A DNA stretch of 46,712 bases from Gnetum montanum (lineage: Eukaryota > Streptophyta > Gnetopsida > Gnetales > Gnetaceae). Positions within the stretch are counted from its first letter, which is position 1; each line of letters begins with the position of its first letter. Below are positions 20,601 to 28,156 of the stretch, in pieces. The notes beneath the pieces were generated by a model. It saw only the letters and a list, made by a program, of their open reading frames with translations, did not search any database and had not been told where the DNA came from. A program made the translations under genes and the position numbers. The stretch is from NCBI GenBank assembly GCA_015680685.1, contig MNCI01011857.1, positions 271,670 through 318,381 on the forward strand, read 5' to 3'.

Positions 20601-21946
20601 TTTTTTCCTATTCACTAATTTTGAAAAGTCAGACAGTAGTCTTTATTTTATTTAATATTGAAGAATTCCAGCAACGGTAGTTTATGATTATCTCCAGTCT
20701 GAACTTTATTTCTGAAAGTTCATTTGTTGCTGCGATTTCGTATATTGTTAATGCAACTATAAATGTCCAATGCTTTGCAGCAAATGGCTTCTTCCAAAGG
20801 ACACGAAGCCATTGTAGATTTTCTGGTGAAAGAAGGAGCGGACGTGAACCATGCTGGTAGTCAAGAGTTTGATTTTATTTTTCTTACCAGTTTTCATTCC
20901 CAGTATCATTTATTTGTTGCGTTATCTTCCAGACAAGTTTGGAAATACCCCGTTGCTGGAGGCAGTAAAATCTGGACATGACAACATTGCTACATCACTC
21001 ATGAGCAGAGGGGCAACATTGCATTTCCAAGATGCTGCAAACTATCTTTGTAAGGTTGTTGCAGCTGGACAAAATGCAGTTTTAAAACGATTTTTGGCCT
21101 ACGGTCTGGACCCGAATTCTCAGAACTTCGATTATAGAACTCCCCTTCATGTAGCCGCTTCTGAGGGTTTACATTTGACCGCAAGGATTTTACTGGATCA
21201 TGGGGCGTGTGTGCATTCAAGGGACAGGTTTGTACTATATTTCACAAATCGTAAACCGTTCGTTTGTGTTTTTTTTTTTTCCTTTATGTTTTGCAATCGA
21301 CCTTTTCTGGTTAATTTTTATAATAACTTTTCGAATTTGACAGGTGGGGAAACACACCACTCGGCGACGCGCAAAGCCGTGCAAATAAAATGCTTATCGA
21401 GATGCTGGAGAACGCAAAACAAGCTCCCTGTAAACACTGTAAATCGCACGTTGAAACCAATGGTAAAATTTCGGTTGCCATTCCATTTATCAATTTTATT
21501 TATTTCCTCAGCCGTGCCGTGCATTATAAGCCTGGGGAATGCTTTCAATGTTTGAGTGAAATTGTTTTGTGGTTGCAGGGAATTTGGATAAGGGCATTGT
21601 TTCGGACAATACTAGCACTGGTGCAGAGCCCAATTCATCGTTAGAAAATACATGTGATGCAGAAAACCCAGGAAAGCCATACATTAAAGCTACCCATAAT
21701 CAGAATCCTGTAAGATGCATTGTTTTTCCTTTTCACCCACAAACAAAGACGGATCGCACCAAACATGGACTTGTTATGTGGGTTCCAGAGACGTTGCAGC
21801 AATTGTTAGCTGAAGCAGCGGCTCATTTTGGATATCCCGGTACTTGCTTGTTAACAGAAGATGAGGCCCAGATTTTGGATGTCAGTCTGGTTCAGCACAA
21901 CGAAAAGTTGTATTTCGTTGAGGAGCCTCGTGAGGACCACGGGTAG
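2459..21946 (+). CDS. SKOR: Shaker-type outward-rectifying K+ channel (SKOR/GORK group), 13 coding exons
   Basis: Plasma-membrane voltage-gated K+ channel. In Arabidopsis, SKOR loads K+ into xylem and GORK releases it from guard cells. Coding exons: 2459-2670, 3881-4105, 4196-4259, 4432-4771, 5619-5914, 8530-8610, 15467-15565, 17447-17665, 17807-17995, 20781-20856, 20933-21227, 21344-21462, 21579-21946. Every junction has GT/AG borders and compatible phase, giving 2583 nt, 860 residues plus stop (Arabidopsis members about 820-830). Domains: S1 ~72-98, S2 ~106-128, S3 ~147-166, S4 ~171-191 with repeated Arg/Lys, S5 ~205-231, pore with TVGYGD at 279-284, S6 ~292-317, C-linker, cyclic-nucleotide-binding-like fold ~390-510, ankyrin repeats ~541-730, KHA domain ~784-856. 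The S6 sequence Ser-Phe-Asp-Met-Ile-Leu-Gly-Ala is outward-rectifier type rather than the inward KAT/AKT type, and ankyrin repeats exclude KAT. The symbol denotes the group; SKOR versus GORK orthology is not resolved. The gene looks functional. Confidence 0.93.
2671..3880 (+). other. intron 1 (1210 bp)
   Basis: Phase-2 intron with donor GTGCGT and acceptor AATGCAG. It contains a 62-bp tandem duplication at 2870-2994 beginning CTTATCTCGTTCTGG. Small open frames at 2983-3624 have no coding features and are ignored. Confidence 0.85.
2870..2994 (+). repeat. 62-bp tandem duplication in intron 1
   Basis: Two adjacent copies start CTTATCTCGTTCTGGTTT at 2870 and 2932. Both contain a (T/C)AGAAT..TCTGACTATGCC core with few differences, indicating a fairly recent local duplication. 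Confidence 0.8.
3881..4105 (+). CDS. SKOR: K+ channel exon 2 (S1 and S2)
   Basis: Encodes the last base of Arg71 and residues 72-145, plus two bases of Arg146. It carries S1 (Leu-Tyr-Gln-Trp-Trp onward, followed by the conserved Ser-Phe-Phe-Thr-Pro-Leu-Glu-Phe-Gly) and S2 with its acidic positions. Donor TTGAG followed by GTTAGA. Confidence 0.92.
4196..4259 (+). CDS. SKOR: K+ channel exon 3 (S3)
   Basis: Short 64-bp exon encoding residues 147-167, the S3 helix with its conserved Asp155. Cys159 sits in the Gly-Cys-Val-Pro-Trp-Asp motif. It is flanked by a 90-bp intron and a 172-bp intron, both with GT/AG ends. Confidence 0.9.
4432..4771 (+). CDS. SKOR: K+ channel exon 4 (S4, S5, pore helix)
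   Basis: Encodes residues 168-280 plus one base of Gly281. It includes the S4 voltage sensor (Arg-rich Val-Arg-Leu-Tyr-Arg-Ser-Arg-Lys), the conserved Met-Glu-Lys-Asp-Ile-Arg-Ile-Asn-Tyr linker, S5 with Glu-Leu-Tyr-Cys-Thr-His-Thr-Ala, the turret with Tyr-Thr-Trp-Ile-Gly-Ser-Leu, and the pore helix ending Thr-Met-Ala-Thr-Val. The exon stops inside the selectivity filter. Confidence 0.94.
4772..5618 (+). other. intron 4 (847 bp), splits the selectivity filter
   Basis: Phase-1 intron inserted within the glycine codon of Thr-Val-Gly-Tyr-Gly-Asp. Donor GTTAGT, acceptor GCATCCAG. Otherwise AT-rich with no mobile element recognised. Confidence 0.88.
5619..5914 (+). CDS. SKOR: K+ channel exon 5 (filter, S6, C-linker)
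   Basis: Completes Gly281 and encodes residues 282-379. It opens with Tyr-Gly-Asp-Ile-His-Ala-Val-Asn, the filter end typical of plant Shaker channels. It continues through S6 with Asp303-Met304-Ile305 (the outward-rectifier signature region) and Gly-Asn-Met-Thr-Ala-Leu-Ile-Val, then the charged C-linker. Confidence 0.94.
6890..7195 (-). mobile_element. Ty1/copia integrase C-terminal remnant
   Basis: On the minus strand, from about 7195 downward, the sequence reads Lys-Leu-Asp-Asp-Lys-Ala, Cys-Ile-Phe-Val-Gly-Tyr-Gly, Trp-Asp-Pro, then Ser-Arg-Asp-Phe-Thr-Phe. This is the order of conserved positions at the end of the copia integrase (Lys-Leu-Asp, Cys-Ile-Phe-x-Gly-Tyr, Ser-Arg-Asp-Val-x-Phe), followed by an acidic hinge before RT. 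Stop codons interrupt it. No LTR was recognised nearby, so this is a fragment. Confidence 0.7.
7400..7760 (+). mobile_element. LINE reverse-transcriptase zinc-binding (zf-RVT) tail remnant
   Basis: The plus strand reads Cys-Glu-Asp-Gly-Asn-His-Ile-Ile-Phe-His-Cys, then Ile-Trp-Asn-Arg-Val-Trp and, after a short gap, Trp-Thr-Trp-Ile-Ser. This matches the zinc-binding C-terminal domain of plant L1-type LINEs (Cys..His..Cys followed by Trp residues). One in-frame stop is visible by about 7626. Sense orientation relative to the host gene. Confidence 0.55.
8530..8610 (+). CDS. SKOR: K+ channel exon 6 (C-linker to CNBD)
   Basis: An 81-bp phase-0 exon, residues 380-406. It carries Val-Glu-Lys-Val-Lys-Leu-Phe-Arg-Gly-Cys-Ser, conserved in plant Shaker channels just before the cyclic-nucleotide-binding-like domain. 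It lies between a 2.6-kb and a 6.9-kb intron but has clean GT/AG borders. Confidence 0.92.
9612..10108 (+). repeat. diverged tandem duplication, ~269-bp unit
   Basis: Copy 1 starts near 9612 (AATGAAATAAACTCG) and copy 2 near 9881 (GATGAAATAAACTTG). Both carry GAAATGATAAATCCTTG and TTTATGATTAGATCTACTAAGA at the same spacing. The second copy is interrupted at its right end by the solo LTR at 10110. Confidence 0.75.
10110..10941 (+). mobile_element. solo LTR of a Ty3/gypsy-type retrotransposon
   Basis: An 832-bp block begins TGATAAGGACATCACC and ends GATTCCCATCA, giving TGAT..ATCA inverted tips. It is flanked by GATTA (10105-10109) and AATTA (10942-10946), a 5-bp target duplication with one mismatch. 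Its 3' part reads GAGATCAATATAATTGAAGGAACATT and then a GTCTTGTGGGGTCAAGAT tail, as in plant gypsy LTRs near the R/U5 border. No internal coding region or second LTR adjoins it, so it is best read as a solo LTR left by LTR-LTR recombination. The family is not identified. Confidence 0.68.
11040..11240 (-). mobile_element. possible LTR/promoter remnant
   Basis: On the minus strand the sequence reads CTCAACTATAAAAGGGGTCTTATCCCC, a TATA box followed by a G-rich start region, then a leader-like tract. Together with similar GTGAGATT-rich DNA at 9600-10100 this may be the LTR of an older element into which the solo LTR inserted. Termini were not found. Confidence 0.3.
13860..14120 (+). pseudogene. 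proline-rich GC island resembling an arabinogalactan-protein segment
   Basis: In an AT-rich intron, 13880-14060 is strongly C-rich. The frame that reaches a stop at about 14118 encodes alternating Ala-Pro, Ser-Pro and Thr-Pro pairs (Pro-Ala-Pro-Ala-Pro-Ala-Pro, then Ser-Pro-Thr-Leu-Thr-Pro-Ser-Pro). These are the glycomodules of arabinogalactan proteins. There is no signal peptide and no convincing start. An A-rich run follows at 14087-14108, so it may be a retrocopied fragment or simple-sequence DNA. Confidence 0.3.
15467..15565 (+). CDS. SKOR: K+ channel exon 7 (CNBD part 1)
   Basis: A 99-bp phase-0 exon, residues 407-439. It encodes Leu-His-Glu-Glu-Phe-Phe-Leu-Pro-Gly-Asp..Met-Glu-Gln-Gly, the start of the beta-roll of the cyclic-nucleotide-binding-like domain, with the conserved Pro-Gly and Gln-Gly turns. 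Donor CCTTG followed by GTATAC. Confidence 0.93.
15566..17446 (+). other. intron 7 (1881 bp)
   Basis: Phase-0 intron, acceptor AATCCCAG. It contains a diverged ~241-bp tandem duplication (16200-16650). Other sequence shows no recognisable mobile element. Confidence 0.88.
16200..16650 (+). repeat. diverged tandem duplication, ~241-bp unit, in intron 7
   Basis: Copies begin TTAGGATTCCA at 16200 and TTAGGATGCCA at 16441. Each contains, in order, a CATGTATTTT(T/C)ATTTGGA block, GCCAATCAC, ACAGAATGTCTATTT and a TTTCCATTG/TTCCACTG-type block. Divergence is substantial, so the event is old. Confidence 0.75.
17447..17665 (+). CDS. SKOR: K+ channel exon 8 (CNBD part 2)
   Basis: Encodes residues 440-512. 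The phosphate-binding-cassette-like segment Phe-Gly-Glu-Val-Ala-Ile-Leu..Pro-Gln-Pro-Tyr-Thr-Val-Arg-Val is intact, followed by Arg-Val-Leu-Arg-Leu-Gly-Lys and the C-helix region. Intron 8 after it is only 141 bp. Confidence 0.93.
17807..17995 (+). CDS. SKOR: K+ channel exon 9 (linker and first ankyrin repeat)
   Basis: Encodes residues 513-575. The conserved Arg-Ile-Lys-Gln-Leu-Glu-Ser-Asp-Ile-Thr linker of the SKOR/AKT group is followed by the first ankyrin repeat (Leu-Asn-Ser-Ala-Ala-Tyr-Asn-Gly-Asp..Leu-Ile-Arg-Ala-Gly-Ala-Asp-Pro). Confidence 0.93.
17996..20780 (+). other. intron 9 (2785 bp)
   Basis: Phase-0 intron, donor GTAACC, acceptor GCTTTGCAG. AT-rich, with a 48-bp direct duplication at 19378-19473. 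No coding remnant of a mobile element was recognised, though low-copy decayed insertions are likely given its length. Confidence 0.85.
19378..19473 (+). repeat. 48-bp perfect or near-perfect tandem duplication in intron 9
   Basis: Two adjacent units run from AAAAAATTGTTTGTTATACT to TTTAAAAAATTAAGAT at 19378 and 19426, with one visible difference (CTCAT versus TTCAT). This is probably a recent slippage event. Confidence 0.85.
20781..20856 (+). CDS. SKOR: K+ channel exon 10 (second ankyrin repeat)
   Basis: Encodes residues 576-600 plus one base of Asp601. Ankyrin consensus is visible as Met-Ala-Ser-Ser-Lys-Gly-His-Glu-Ala-Ile-Val-Asp-Phe-Leu-Val. The 76-bp intron that follows stays open in frame, so an unspliced reading would look like a longer ORF. 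Confidence 0.9.
20933..21227 (+). CDS. SKOR: K+ channel exon 11 (ankyrin repeats 3-5)
   Basis: Completes Asp601 and encodes residues 602-698, plus two bases of Arg699. Typical ankyrin turns include Phe-Gly-Asn-Thr-Pro-Leu-Leu-Glu-Ala and Tyr-Arg-Thr-Pro-Leu-His-Val-Ala-Ala-Ser-Glu-Gly. Asp-Pro-Asn-Ser lies between them. Confidence 0.94.
21344..21462 (+). CDS. SKOR: K+ channel exon 12 (last ankyrin repeat)
   Basis: Completes Arg699 and encodes residues 700-738, plus one base of Gly739. It has Trp-Gly-Asn-Thr-Pro-Leu-Gly-Asp-Ala and Met-Leu-Ile-Glu-Met-Leu-Glu-Asn-Ala, then a Cys/His-containing tail (Cys-Lys-His-Cys-Lys-Ser-His) at the start of the variable linker. Confidence 0.92.
21579..21946 (+). 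CDS. SKOR: K+ channel exon 13 (linker, KHA domain, stop)
   Basis: Completes Gly739 and encodes residues 740-860 and a TAG stop. After a Ser/Asn-rich variable linker, the KHA domain begins at about Arg784 (Cys-Ile-Val-Phe-Pro-Phe-His). It contains Val-Met-Trp-Val-Pro-Glu-Thr, and ends Tyr-Phe-Val-Glu-Glu. KHA domains are hydrophobic/acidic C termini implicated in tetramer clustering. Confidence 0.94.
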
Positions 21947-22560
21947 AAGCTGAACACGAGGCCGGTCGAAAACAAGGAAATTGGTGTTGCTTAAGCAGAT
22001 GGTAATGAAATATTAGGGTGTGATGCCATGGGTTCCGCAGGGTCTAGTGTAGGGTCTTCAAGGCACCTGGAAAACTCATGGCTTAAGCGCATAGTTGGTA
22101 GGCAGGCATATATATGGTAATGAAATGCGTGTCAGGAAAATTATCTTACATACAGAGAGCTCACCATTTGAATTAAAAAGAGCTTCTGGTTTTCGAATCC
22201 GGAAAAGATTTCACCTCAAAAGTTGTAGAATCTGCAGCTTGGATACGAGGACCGCCACCTGATTTTACGAAGTAGAACATGCACTAAAGTAATCACTTCC
22301 ACGGTGCCATCTTAGTGTGGATGGGAGATTTGTATGGGTGTTCAATTCCGCAGTGTCACATATTATTAGTGCACACGGGAGAATTGTTTCACATTGTATG
22401 TACAGGTGTTAAGAACTCTGTGCACTGCTCCATTTTAAAGGTGTTTTTTTTCCTTTATTTCGAGGAAACACTCGAAAGCATGTATATTATAATTAAAAAT
22501 AAAATTAGCGGCAATCAATTCGGGCCAAACAAAATTTCGATATACAGTAAGTATATCAGG
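21947..22560 (+). other. probable 3' UTR of the K+ channel gene
   Basis: Non-coding sequence after the TAG stop. It is less AT-rich than the intergenic DNA beyond and leads to an AATAAA at 22498-22503. The exact polyadenylation site cannot be set from sequence alone. Confidence 0.45.
22498..22503 (+). terminator. candidate polyadenylation signal
   Basis: AATAAA about 550 bp after the stop codon, following a T-rich tract at 22443-22459. It is the clearest near-upstream element found downstream of the gene. Confidence 0.3.
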
Positions 22561-23043
22561 TGATGTGTCAAGAGTAGCGGGACAGCATGCTTTAACTACC
22601 ATGGATGTCCATGTATGGTGGTATCATGAATGTATCATTATTCATCCAGAAGGCTTGCTAGCTGAACTTGACCCTTAACCTCTTGATGTTTATAATGCAT
22701 ATCATGAAAGCTTGGCTTGCTGAAAAATTCTATTTATATCTTCATAACAGTAGATTAATAGTGAAAAAGAAACTTGAACCTTTAACCTCTTACTTGATGT
22801 TTGAAATGTATGCTATTTGACCAAATAAGAACAAAATTATTTTTTATTTTATTTAAACAAGTGTTTGTGGGTCACACACTTGCAATTCTGTAGGCATAGT
22901 TGATGATGCTCATCCAAGATACATGAGTTGGCACAATGGATATACATAATAGTTAATGGACAACGGAGATTTGGCAATACTTATGGCATCATTGTTGTTA
23001 CAATCGAAGAAGGATGGCAATCCAAATTCAACATATCCCCATT
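22560..23043. other. intergenic, no feature seen
   Basis: AT-rich sequence with no recognisable coding remnant. The phrase around ACTTGACCCTTAACCTCTTGATGTTT (about 22669-22692) recurs in modified form near 22773-22803, possibly a small local duplication. Confidence 0.4.
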
Positions 23044-23155
23044 CCACAAGTCCATTGGTTAGAGTTCTATATCCCCTTCCACAACCACAAGTCCATTGGT
23101 TAGAGTTCTGTGTTCCCTTCCACAATCACAAGTCCATGGGCTAGAGCTCTCAATA
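23044..23155 (+). repeat. minisatellite, 41-bp unit, about 2.7 copies
   Basis: Units start CCACAAGTCCATTGGTTAG at 23044, 23085 and (as TCACAAG) 23126, each running into GAGTTCT and a CCCTTCCACAA end. Exact 41-bp spacing and few substitutions. Confidence 0.85.
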
Positions 23156-23159
23156 GTGA

Positions 23160-23670
23160 TTGTAAGCAAGGTGTTAGGGTAAAGGATTGAACTTGACCTA
23201 TGTTGGTAGCAATACAAATAATGCAAAAGGGATTCAGTTAGTTAAGCTTTAATTTATGATTGTAATATATGTTTTTTTACATTGACAAAATCAAAGAGTA
23301 TATATTGAAAAACAACAATATATTACATGCACTTAATATAATATACTATATATGTTAACTAACTATACTAATTTTAAGTGATGGTGGTATGATGACTTTT
23401 GAAAATGTGAGACTTCTTTACCTTAAAATGTATAAATGTGCATCAATTATTTGTGTTACCCAATCCTAGGGATTATCCTAATGAGAGAATTTCTAGTTAA
23501 AAAACTCATTGAATTTCCTTTTAAGAAGTTGTCTTTATCAATTTTGGGAAAAAATAGTCTTATTTAGTATATTAATAATAAAACTCATGGAAGACATTTA
23601 TGCTTATTTTAATGATTTAATGTTATGTTTTTCTTAGTTATAGCTTTCTTGGAACAATAATGTAGTAATC
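23160..23670. other. intergenic, no feature seen
   Basis: AT-rich sequence between the minisatellite and the LINE remnant. Only short homopolymers and AT dinucleotide runs are visible. Confidence 0.4.
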
Positions 23671-24345
23671 TCTTTTTATAGGCTTCTTATCCAATGTTCT
23701 TTGCACATGCCCAAACTATCTAAAATGTCAATCCTATAACTTATCTTAAGTAGAAACTACTCCAAGTCATTCTCTAATGTTTGTATTGTTCAATTTATCT
23801 CTTTAGGTAGCATTCAACATCTATCTAAGCATTCACATTTCTACCACATTGATTTATTGTGCATGTTTCTTTTGTACTACCCAACATTCAAGACCATATA
23901 AGATAGTAGGCTTAATTATTGCCTTGGAAAATTTTCCCTTTAGTTTTATTGGTATTCTTTTATCACATAGAACATTATTAGCTTGTCTTTGTTTTAGCCA
24001 TCCTATCTCAAGCCTATATCTTATGTCTTTATCCAATTTACCATATGATTGGAGCATTGATCTTAGATAAAGGAATTGTTTATGGTGAGGGACCTTTTGG
24101 ACTTAAATTGTTACATCTATTTCACCACCACTCATGTTGCTATTGAAATTGCATTCCATATATTATATGTTACCTATGCTAATTTTTAAGCATTTTGATT
24201 CTAGGGCATGTCTCCACTTCTCTAGTTAGAAGCAATAATTTTTTGAGATGTATCCACCAACACAATATCATCTACGAATAGCATATACCAAGGGATTTCA
24301 TATTGTATTTCCTTTGTTAATTTATCTATAATACTTAGAGATCTA
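23670..24345 (-). mobile_element. LINE (RTE-like) reverse-transcriptase C-terminal remnant
   Basis: Reading the minus strand from 24345 downward gives Ile-Pro-Trp-Tyr-Met-Leu-Phe-Val-Asp-Asp-Ile-Val-Leu-Val-Asp, the RT catalytic block with FVDD where FADD is usual. It is followed by Glu-Lys-Trp-Arg-His-Ala-Leu-Glu-Ser-Lys, a Tyr-Leu-Arg-Ser-Met-Leu block, then Leu-Cys-Asp-Lys-Arg-Ile-Pro and Leu-Lys-Gly-Lys-Phe, Leu-Tyr-Gly-Leu-Glu-Cys-Trp, and finally Phe-Gly-His-Val-Gln-Arg. This is the conserved order of the C-terminal half of plant RTE-like LINE RT. Multiple stops occur. The N-terminal half is missing beyond 24345, so the element is a 5'-truncated, old copy. Confidence 0.85.
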
Positions 24346-24689
24346 TTATATCTTCTATAATTATGTTCTTGTTAGTCATATTTTAGTTTTATTACAATAT
24401 GTTAAAATTTTTATTACATGCACCTAATTTTATTTTCTATTTCATCATGCTCAAAGTTTTATTACCTATATGTTATTACTTCCTATTCATTTATAAAAAT
24501 ATGATAGTGAACAAATTATTTAGATAAATCATGGTTTAGGTGGTTAGGTTGTTAAAACATTGAAACTACTCTAAGAATATAATGCTCCCTCTATAATTAT
24601 AGAGAAAATTAACCCTATTACATATAAGCTTTATTCATTGCTTAATATGATCCATGTCAATCCTACCTTTCATGTAAGTATTTGAAGTT

Positions 24690-24960
24690 TTTAGTATAAA
24701 CATATTAGTATCTTAAAGTATTCTTTCTATTCAAGAGGATTAGGGATTCCATTTTACTTCTCTGGGCAACTCTAATATACTAAGATCTAAATAATAAGTT
24801 AGAAGGTTGATTAAAACTCTAGTTTGTAATATAACTATAATTATAATTCTTTCTATAGCTGTGAGTATTATAACCTTTACTAATTACTCATATATCCTCT
24901 AAGTTAATATAATTCATGGATTAGTACTTATCATAAGCTATCTTGGATATACTAACAAGA
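24690..24960 (+). mobile_element. putative old LTR, left copy
   Basis: ACTCTAATATACTAAGATCTAAATAATAAGTTAGAAGGTTGATT at about 24768-24811 matches, with differences, 27676-27720. Sequence 24915-24945 (GGATTAGTACTTATCATAAGCT) matches 41547-41570. These two matches suggest one LTR whose partner was split by element B. Termini and a target duplication were not identified. Confidence 0.35.
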
Positions 24961-27640
24961 ATTATTTTTGCTTATCATAAATGATAACATCATCTTTGCT
25001 GTTGCTATTACTCCAAGCTAGGTTATACTAAGTTTATAAGAACTTTTTCTGTTTCAATGATATTATTTCGGTAGTGCTACAACTTTTATACCAATGTGCT
25101 AACTTCTAGCATCATGGGCACATGGTAGACTTATGATGCTCTTGAATAAACTGTGATCCTTAGTCTTATGTGAGTTGAACCACTCTAAACTCCTTCAATG
25201 ATCCACCACTAAGTTGGTTTAGCTATTATTAACACCTAATTAACTACTACCTTAATCATAGTTTATCCTACTCTTCATCATAGCCTTAGTAGCTACTCCT
25301 TTTATGACTCCTTCATTTGGATTCACTTAGCTAAATTTCTTCAATCTCATTCTTGATGCACCAATCCTTCTTTCAATGCTAGACATATTTAGGACATCAA
25401 CTTCTTCTTACTTCATGTCTTTCCTGAATTACCATTTGGAAAAATCAAGAGCTTCTTTTATCTTCTACTCCTATTCATACTTATGATTTATAGTTTTTTT
25501 TTTACTCATGGTGTTATAAATCATCGCCCTCTATTCCTTTAGGTTTACAAACCCTTTTGCTCCATTTTTTTCCACAACTATTATTTTTATTTTTGATTCA
25601 CATTAGTTTGTATCAATGCTTATGAAGTACGAACTTGAGTTTTTTTTATATCCTGTAAGTAGTTGTCCTTTGATGAACCATCATAACCTCTTGTAACTTT
25701 TAACAACTAAAGTTATGAAACTAATGATTGTATAGTAATTTAGAGGATATATCTTAACACTCCCCTTTAATCATTAGTTTCTTAACTCATTCCTTCACGT
25801 TTGCAAATTCAAGAGTGGCCAAAATTTATTTTATTTTTATTCTTTGGTAATTTATTCTTAATATATCATTTTCTCCCCTTTGCTCATGAATTTGAAAATA
25901 TGAATAATTTTAATTCTTCTTTTCATAATTCCTTGTTACAATATTCTCTTTCCTTGCTTAAGATACTATTACGAAGTTAAAAAATATTTAAAGATGTATA
26001 TTTTGTCATGCCTTCCTTATCCCCATGAATTGCCTTGAAATTTGTGTCACTATCATGCATGAAATGAGATCTAAATGATGTTGCCATTAAATTTTCCTTA
26101 GATTGGGCATTAAGGTATTAACAATCAACTTTCATAAGAGTCTTTTTCAAATAATCACATTACTTCACATCTTGATTTAGATAACTTGGAATTTGCTTAA
26201 TATAGTAGATTTGTCTTCATTCATTACATTCTGTGGAACAATTCTTCAATTCTTGCTAGTGGCCAATCATTTTATTTGCAGTATGTTGCTCATGGGTCCA
26301 AGGATTCTAATAATCCTTATAGCTAAAACAAGTTGTTGTCTTTCAATGGTGAGATAAGTCAAGGTTCATAAAATATTTTTCTTGGAGATAATTTTAATTC
26401 TTCTATTCATAATTCTTGGTTATGATATCCTCTTTCCTTGCTTAAGATATTATTATGATGTTAAAAAATACTTAAAGATGTATTTTTCGTCATGCCTTTC
26501 TTATTCCCATGAACTACATTGAAATTTGTGCCACTATCATGCACAAAATGAGATCTAATTGATGTTGCCATCAAATTTTCCTTAGATTGGGCATTAAGGT
26601 ATTAACACTTAACTATCATAAGAGTCTTTTCCAAATAATCACATTGCTTCACATCTCAATTTAGATAGCTTGAAATTTGATTAATATAGGAGATTCACCT
26701 TCATTCATTACAATTTGTGGAACAATTCTTCAATCTTTCTAGTGGCCAATCATCTTATTTGCAATATGTTATCCATGGGTCCAAGGATCCTAATAACCCA
26801 TATAGCTAAAAAAATTTGTCATCTTTCAATAGTGAGATGAGTCAAGGTTTGTAAAGTCATTTCCTTTGAGATCAAGCCAAATCCCCAAGTCTTTATAACT
26901 TACAGTTTCAAGATAAACCAAATACCATATTTTAACTTGATAGAAAGAGTCTCTATCATATCATGTTCTCATTTAATAATTAATTAGGGTTTGAATGGTT
27001 TTATTTACATGTCCTTCATTATCTATTGTCCATGTAGTACAAACATTCCATATTTAGAAATAGCTTTTCACATGAATTTCTTATTCTTAATAAATTAATT
27101 GGTGATTCCATTTGCAACTTTAAACTATTGTGATTCCTTTCTTGATGTGTGCTTTACTGAGTAGAAAAATGATGCAAAATGGTATTCTCAAATGCATATC
27201 ATGAATTTGAGTTTGTAACATGTCTAGTTCGTACTTCATTACTCCTTATTTCTTGCCTTAGTTAATTAGTTTCTTGTTAGCTTCTAATTAACTTGATCAT
27301 TTATCTTAAATTTAAATTTATCACTCTTGTTTACTCAAAATTGGCTTCTTGAAACATCATCTTTTTTAGGTTGTGCCCTTTTAGATTTCATTTATAGGAA
27401 TTCTCTAGGGTGTTTCTATACATTGCTTTATTCAACCTCATGAGTTCTCTGCATATGTCCTCCTAATTATCTAAACTCATCTTCTTTAATATTTTTGTTC
27501 AACTTATCTTTTATATTTTTCTAATCTTTGTAAGCTTCTTATGAACTTAGTTTATCTAGTTGAAGATCTTTTATAAAGTCCAATATCCTTCATATTTTAA
27601 TAGATATTACAATATGTTAAATCTTTCTTAACTTATTACT
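24960..27640. other. interior of an old LTR-like element, non-coding
   Basis: About 2.7 kb of AT-rich, pyrimidine-rich sequence with no retained gag or pol motif in any frame that I can recognise. It contains the 484-bp tandem duplication listed separately. It could be a LARD-type non-autonomous element or simply decayed DNA. Confidence 0.3.
25908..26875 (+). repeat. 484-bp tandem duplication
   Basis: Copy 1 is 25908-26391 and copy 2 is 26392-26875. Both begin TTTTAATTCTTCT and share, in order, CTTTCCTTGCTTAAGATA, ATGAGATCTAA.TGATGTTGCCAT, TTAGATTGGGCATTAAGGTA, and GGGTCCAAGGAT at identical offsets. By eye they are roughly 85-90% identical, so this is an old duplication of full length. Confidence 0.88.
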
Positions 27641-28156
27641 AGCTCCAATACCTTGTTAGAGCTTTTCTGAGTAACTCTAATATACCAGGATGTAAACAAT
27701 GAGTTAGAGGGTTGATTGTAACTCTAATTTGTAAGATAATTGTAATTTGTAATCCTTTTTACAATTATGAGTATCGTAAGTATCATGTCTAAACTCCCAA
27801 ATGATATCATTCTATAACAAAGATGATGTTTCTTTGTAACAAATGATGTGATAATTGTAATAAGACCCAAAAGGGCATGTTGTAATAATGGGCATTTATC
27901 TTAAGGTAACCTTTGGGTATTTAAATTGAAATATTTATAGTAAGGAATTAAAAGTCATGCCAGCATGGCATTGCAAAGCCAATAATGGCAAGTAACGAGT
28001 ATTGAGGGAAGCAAGACAAGAAGGTGATTAGCTCCCTTCTAGCTAATTATAGGTTTAATCATCATGGTAGTGTTGGATTACCTCTAAGGGATAGATACTA
28101 AAGAGAAAAAACCTCGAGGAACCCTCAAAGAATAACCTAGATACATTATTTCACAT
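27640..28156 (+). mobile_element. putative old LTR, right copy, 5' portion (split by element B)
   Basis: Resembles 24690-24960 at its left end and includes a TATA-like segment (TTTAAATTGAAATATTTATA) near 27920-27939. It stops at 28156 where element B inserts, with target site CACAT at 28152-28156. The continuation after B would start at 41371. Confidence 0.35.

Noticed and set aside
20851-21555. 234-codon open frame over the ankyrin region
   Set aside because: It is exon 11 read through introns 10 and 11; the GT/AG junctions restore conserved ankyrin and KHA sequence, so it is not a separate gene.
25900-26880. Possible CRISPR-like or satellite array
   Set aside because: Only two 484-bp copies with no spacer structure; a plain tandem duplication.
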